Origin: Climacium dendroides | Taxonomy: Eukaryota > Streptophyta > Bryopsida > Hypnales > Climaciaceae | Length of the DNA stretch: 64,000 nucleotides | NCBI GenBank assembly: GCA_950106755.1 | Contig: OX467092.1 | Span: forward strand, 5,828,001 to 5,892,000 | Direction of reading: 5' to 3' | Shown here: in pieces, positions 59,454-64,000 of the stretch | Layout: the number at the start of each line of letters is the position of its first letter | Position numbering within the stretch: the stretch's first letter is position 1 | Made by a program: the position numbers and the translations under genes | The notes under the pieces: generated by a model | Told to the model about the DNA's origin: nothing | Databases searched by the model: none | What the model saw: only the letters and a program-made list of their open reading frames with translations

Positions 59454-59470
59454 CCAGTTTCTTATAGTGG

Positions 59471-59766
59471 TGTGTGTTTTGGTCCTTTTCAAAGTTGGGA
59501 CTAATAAGGTTTAGGGTGCATGTTCCAAAGTTGTGAGCAAGAAAGTAGGAAGTAATGAGCGGCAAAGTAGTTCTTGATTGATTAGAATTAGAAGACTCTA
59601 GTGACATTGGCTATTGGTGAAGTGCACTTTTGGACTCCCAAAATTCAGAGTAATTTCAATATTGAGAATAAAATTCTGAAAATTTCATTGTCCTCTTCTT
59701 TCCTATCTTTGTACATAGGAAAAATTTCCACGACCTCATACTCCTTACCATTTGCTCCAAAATTAC
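59471..59766. other. Flank shared with 10.4-10.7 kb
   Basis: GTGTGTTTTGGTCCTTTTCA onward matches 10445-10740 across the site. No gene. Confidence 0.55.
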
Positions 59767-60249
59767 TTAAGATAAAACAACCCCATTGTGGTCATAATCA
59801 AGAGTTTGACCTCTTGTTGTTGCTTGAAATTTTTCAATTTTTTTCCCACATTATTACAAGTGTGAGAAATAGTGAGAACAATTGAAATTATGTTTTTTAG
59901 ACAACGTATGAATTGGCTATGAATTTTTGAAGTGTTCAATGCATTATGGCCCAAAAGAATTTGTAGACTACCTTAAAACCAACAAAATCTGAATCCATCA
60001 TCCTCACTTTATTTACCTAAAGCAATCATAGTATTTTCTAACATGGAAGGCCTAAAAAGTCAATTCTTACAAAGAGTTTACACTAAGAAGTTGGAAGTTC
60101 CTAATGAAGTCAATAATCACTCCATTATTGGCATGTAAGACATGCATTGTAGTCAAAATTTCACATACTGAAAAAAATCCATAATGGGATCATTCCCTAG
60201 ATGTCCACTATGGGTCATTTGACCCCAATAGGCTACTTTACTTTAAATG
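59767..60249 (-). mobile_element. TTAA-family TIR element (module M), copy 4
   Basis: TTAA near 59767 then GATAAAACAACCCCATTGTG; right end CAATAGGCTACTTTACT then TTAA. Minus frame 59763-59954 (KNFKQQQEVKLLIMTTMG) parallels copies at 29.4 and 60.9 kb. Decayed. Confidence 0.6.
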
Positions 60250-60275
60250 ATAGACTATTGGATACTTCTACCATA

Positions 60276-61285
60276 AAGTAAAATAGCCTATTGGGGTCAA
60301 AATGAGGAGTTTGACCTCATGTTGTTGCTGAAATTTTTCAATTTTTTTCCACATCATTACAAATGTGAGAAATAATGAAAGCAATTGAAATTATATTTTC
60401 TTTTTTAACAAAATATGAATTTATGGTGAATTTTTGAAGTGTTCAATGCATCATGATCCCAAAGAGTCTGTAAGATCTCTTAGAACCAATAAAATTTGAA
60501 TCCATCATGCTCATTTCATTCACCTAAAGTAATCATTGTATTTTCTAGTATGGGAGGTTTAAAAAGTCAATTCTTACAATGAATTTCATACTGAAAAGTT
60601 GGAAGTTCCTTATGAAGTCACTAATCACTCCATTCTTGTCACATAAGACATAAAGTAAACTAGTCCATGACAGGTGAATTCCCTAATACAAACATCTATC
60701 AAACAACTCATTATAGTTTTCCATCAATCTATGTTAGATTTTTTCTAATTAATGTAAATAAGACTTCATTAGGTAGGTTAATGACTAAAATCAATGTTTT
60801 GCATGATGGTGATGGAGATGTTAGAGACTGTTTTAGGAACTTGCACCTTTCTAGTGTAATTCATTACATGAACTACCTTTTTTTATGTCCATATTAGAAA
60901 ATATTTCAACCATGTTAGGAAATATTATAAGTGCATTAGGTGGTTTGATGACCACCATGGATATACTTATTGATGGCTCTGGAAGTAGCTTAGAAATTGT
61001 TTTGGAGCATTTGGCCAGTTCACTTCAAAAATTTGTAACAAATTCATACTTTGTGAAAAAAAATGAAATTTTAGCTGCTCTCTCCATTTCTCATGTTTGC
61101 CTATATATGGAAAAAAAATTAGAATTTTTCAAATATGTCAACAAGGCAAACCAGTCAATCTACCTGTCATAGGTTGGTTTACCACTTTACCTTACATTGT
61201 GGTCAAAATTTCACATACTGAAGAAAAAAAATCATGATGGGTTCATTCCCTAGGTGTTTCTACCAGCCCATTGTGGTCAGAATTT
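60276..61285 (-). mobile_element. TTAA-family TIR element, copy 5, carrying a nested copy
   Basis: Left end AAAGTAAAATAGCCTATTGG; the other half resumes after the nested element (CATTGTGGTCAAAATTTCAC) and ends near CCCATTGTGGTCAG at about 61283. The stretch between corresponds to one uninterrupted copy as at 59767-60249. Confidence 0.5.
60655..61190 (+). mobile_element. Nested TTAA-family element with best-preserved frames
   Basis: Ends AAAGTAAACTAGTCCATGAC and CATAGGTTGGTTTACCACTT are inverted copies. Plus frames 60667-60897 and 60885-61172 (one frameshift between) read DGDGDVRDCFRNLHLSS, MSILENISTMLGN and SISHVCLYMEKKLEFF, matching the 30-kb copy on the protein level. No known domain recognised; hydrophobic and helical stretches dominate. 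Confidence 0.6.
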
Positions 61286-61540
61286 GGAGTCTGTCCTTAT
61301 GCCATTGCTGAAATTTTTCAATTTTTTTCCCACGTAAAGACAGGTGTGAGAAATAGTGAGAGCAATTGAAATTCTATTTTTCAGACAATGTATGAATTTG
61401 TTATGAATTTTTGAACTGATTTATCCAAAAGAGTCAGTAGGCTACCTGATAACCAACAAAAACTATATCTAATATGTTCATCTTAATCACTTGGGGTCAG
61501 GGAGTGTGCTCAATTCAAACATTGGGTACCATAAATTTTT
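61286..61540. other. Partial module M, no gene
   Basis: Repeats GAAATTTTTCAATTTTTTTCC and the following sequence as in the other copies, then leaves the family near 61480. Confidence 0.45.
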
Positions 61541-61800
61541 CACAATTCAGAGTGGGGCATGGGGTGGCCACAATGGACCACATGCCAACCTCATTGCTGC
61601 ACGCGCTCAGTGCAAGCCCTCACACTCTTCCCTTACAGCAGCCCCACAGCCACGCGGCAAGTGATGCAAACCCGAGGAGTGGCCCGGGCCGGCCTGATGC
61701 AGTGCCCCACAGCAGACACGGCGAGGGCCCAGAAATGACCGGGCATGGCCAAATTAGCTGAGTACACGGCCAAGCCCAGAGGGGACCAAAAGTGTCCTCA
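61541..61800. other. GC-rich patch
   Basis: About 250 bp with GC-rich words (GCCCGGGCCGGCCTG, CACGGCGAGGGCCCAG) in otherwise AT-rich DNA. Open on the plus strand within 61474-61761 but with no recognisable protein features. Confidence 0.4.
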
Positions 61801-62730
61801 CAGTCTAGCAGTCAACTTCAAAGTGCTGTAACTTTTGCATCCAATGTCCAAATTAAATAAAACTTGTTGGAAAAGTTGCGCATAATAGTCTATTTTGTGT
61901 GGTAAAATTTTCAGATCAATCCAAGATGTAATGAGTTATTGAAAGCCATTCAAAGTTTGCAGGTTCAATTTGAGTTCACCACACTGCAATGTGATGGTTG
62001 CAACTTCGGGGGCTTGTATCTTTTTCATCAAATGTTAGTTTTCAATAAAATTTGTTGGTTTTTTCTCTTTATAAAGTCTACTTATTGTGATAAAATTTTC
62101 ATGTCAATCCAAGTTATTTTGAATGCTAAGGAGCAATTCGAAGTTCAAAATCTAGACATTTTTGCATCACAGTGAACTTCAACGGGTCAAAACTTCTTCA
62201 GGGTCTGTTTTCAATAATTTTTGTTGGAAAAGTTGCACATACTAGTCTAGTTCTTGTGGTAAAATTTTCATATCAATCCAAGAAGTTATAATTGACTGAG
62301 AAGCATTTTAGTAGAGGTAGGTTCAGCCATAGATGTGTTTTTTTGCTACTTTTTTCACTATTTTTTTGACATTTCAAAACACTTTTGCAAAGGCAATGAG
62401 CCAATTGAATGATTTTTTCTACCAAAGTGTTTGTCTTTTGATTTTAAATCACTTTGAAGTTTAAAGATTTTTCATTGGAGTAGGTTTAGAAATCGAATTT
62501 CACCTCCAAATGTGTTTTTAGGAAAATTTTGGTATCTTTTGTCAACACTAAAACATTATAATTTTTCAATCTATATGGTCAAATGACCCCAAATTTGATT
62601 TACACCATCTACAACATGCACACTATAAAATTGTATGGTTGAGATTTTCATAACTTATTCACATTTAGACTTGTAACACTCGAAAAGCAAGGTTGTTTTT
62701 TGACATGGTTAGGCCTTGGGCGGTGAGGGG
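61801..62730 (-). repeat. Inverted copy of 27750-28690 with three internal units
   Basis: Three diverged units around GTTGGAAAAGTTGCGCAT...TCAATCCAAG (about 61860, 62060, 62220). The order mirrors 28.2-28.6 kb. No gene. Confidence 0.65.
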
Positions 62731-64000
62731 TTAAACAATCTAAAATTGCTTGATCAAGTACTAGATATTCTCTATTAGTAGAGTGACATGTTATCTCGTG
62801 TTGTCATAAAATCCCTAATTTTGTCATAGTATTCTCTAATTTTGTCATAAAATAAAGAGAATTTTGGGGGATTTTAGGTGGAACTGGGGCCAAGAGTAGG
62901 TGATGGAATTGAATTATCTACGTTAGAACAAACCAACAAGTGTATCAATTCCTGAAGGCCAAAGGCCATTTTCTCTTAAAAATCACTCAAAACTATCATT
63001 TTTGTTGTGTTTGTTCAAAGAAACAATAATATTTTTTTTGTAGAATTTAATTGTAAGATCTTGCACTTTACTTATTTGAGTTTATGTGGTAAAATTTTCA
63101 TGAAGCTTGACCATATAGATTGAGATATATTGACATTCAAATTTGAAAAAAGAAGTTTTTTTTGAACAATAGCGTGCAATTTCAGATGACTTTGACCACC
63201 ATTTGTGAAAAAAATTTGGACTATTGACTTCAAGTTAAAAAAGTTTTGTGTTAAAAAATAGAGTCGAAAGTCTAGAAAAAAATTCCCAAAAAACACACTT
63301 GATCATGACTCTTTAAAAAATTGTTGAGTAGAAATAGGTTCAGGATTGAAAAAAAAAACTAAATCATTAATAGCTCTAAGATGGGATTGAAACACAATAA
63401 TTTCAACAGTGAGATTGTTCTAACAAGTAAACTTAACCTTATCAAACATTTTTTTTTGAAAAATTGTGAAAGCTGCAATGAAATGAATCCTATAAGTTAT
63501 TTTTTTGAGAAGATGGTCAAATTGATTGAAAAACAAGATTGTTAACTTTCACATCATTAATTCAAATGGAATGAATCAAAGCTTCACATGTAGACAAAAT
63601 TATGATCTATTAGAAAAAAAATAACTTGATTTCAAGTTTTTGTGGATTTCTTTTTTTGCCCACCAAATAAAATTTTTGGCTTTTTGTGGTATAACTTTTG
63701 CTCACCGACATTGATTGGAAAAAAAATTATATTCTCACGAATCTAATGAGTTTTTCTATCTTATAAGAAAGTTTCAAAAAGTTTCACCAAATATTGAATT
63801 AATAGAAACCTATCCGAAATCCATTTTGTCTCCTAAGGGGAAATGGGCCTTTAGTGATTAAATAAGCATTTAAGCATGAAAATAAAGAGGACTACACTAG
63901 TTGTTGCATGAGAGTGGCAGATGGGTGTGGTGATTGGTGAAGAACGTCAAGAGATTGTATACATTATGTGGAGGTCAAATTCAACATAAATCAAGTATTT
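62731..64000. other. AT-rich repeat sequence, no gene seen
   Basis: 62940-63862 is the inverted counterpart of 51600-52520 (module F). 63870-64000 has no visible feature. Confidence 0.5.

Larger units (their letters stand above)
53560..59470 (+). mobile_element. 5'-truncated CACTA-like element with a six-exon gene
   Basis: The right end GCCAGTTTCTTATAGTG (59454-59470) has CACTA-type polarity (complement starts CACTATAAGAAACTGGC). Beyond it the sequence matches 10440-10560, so this edge is a real insertion border. The left border, near 53560, is where module sequence ends and GC-rich DNA starts; no CACTA terminus is present there, so the left end is lost or rearranged. The region 58700-59450 is rich in TGACGT/GTCA motifs that resemble subterminal repeats. 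The superfamily is inferred from one end only. Confidence 0.55.

Noticed and set aside
1..64000. LTR retrotransposon, reverse transcriptase or retroviral remnants
   Set aside because: No paired LTRs, RT, integrase or protease motifs were recognised in the translations examined.

Overview
The window is AT-rich nuclear DNA of a land plant. The recognisable proteins point that way: an F-box/kelch protein, a decayed copy of the plant chloroplast RNA helicase ISE2, an alpha carbonic anhydrase remnant, and a CACTA (En/Spm) transposon carrying the plant-type DUF4218/DUF4216 proteins. The species cannot be named from sequence alone. The low gene density and heavy repeat load fit a large-genome lineage. 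Only one gene looks intact and host-like: the F-box/kelch gene at 4577-5866, with a probable 5' UTR exon near 3480-3772.

Layout. 1-3080 is repeat DNA, including a CACTA-type MITE and a foldback element with a 998-bp near-perfect palindrome inside it. 3080-6180 holds the F-box gene. 6180-15880 is dispersed repeat modules, an antisense copy of an intron-containing gene fragment (10.9-12.6 kb) and a short MITE. 15.9-22.3 kb is a GC-richer island of broken genes on the minus strand: ISE2-like helicase exons, carbonic anhydrase exons and unidentified exon-like pieces. 22.3-33.3 kb is repeats, including a TIR family with TTAA at the ends. 33334-40400 is a complete but decayed CACTA element with a 3-bp target duplication; it carries a fragment that looks like the RNA polymerase II CTD. 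40.4-48.3 kb is an inverted-repeat zone around a second, sense copy of the gene fragment. 48.3-53.55 kb is repeat modules with two clean MITE insertions. 53.56-59.47 kb is a second, 5'-truncated CACTA-like element with a six-exon gene whose splice phases all agree. 59.5-64 kb is more of the TTAA family and inverted copies of modules seen at 27.7-28.7 and 51.6-52.5 kb.

How it fits together. Most of the window is built from a small set of modules copied in both orientations: a 230-bp repeat, a 1-kb module with a hairpin, a gene-fragment module and the TTAA family. Transposons then inserted into these. Unoccupied paralogous sites inside the window confirm three insertions directly. Several elements carry pieces of host genes, so the main biology here is gene-fragment capture and shuffling by transposons. 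I saw no reverse transcriptase, LTR pair, rRNA, convincing tRNA or CRISPR array.
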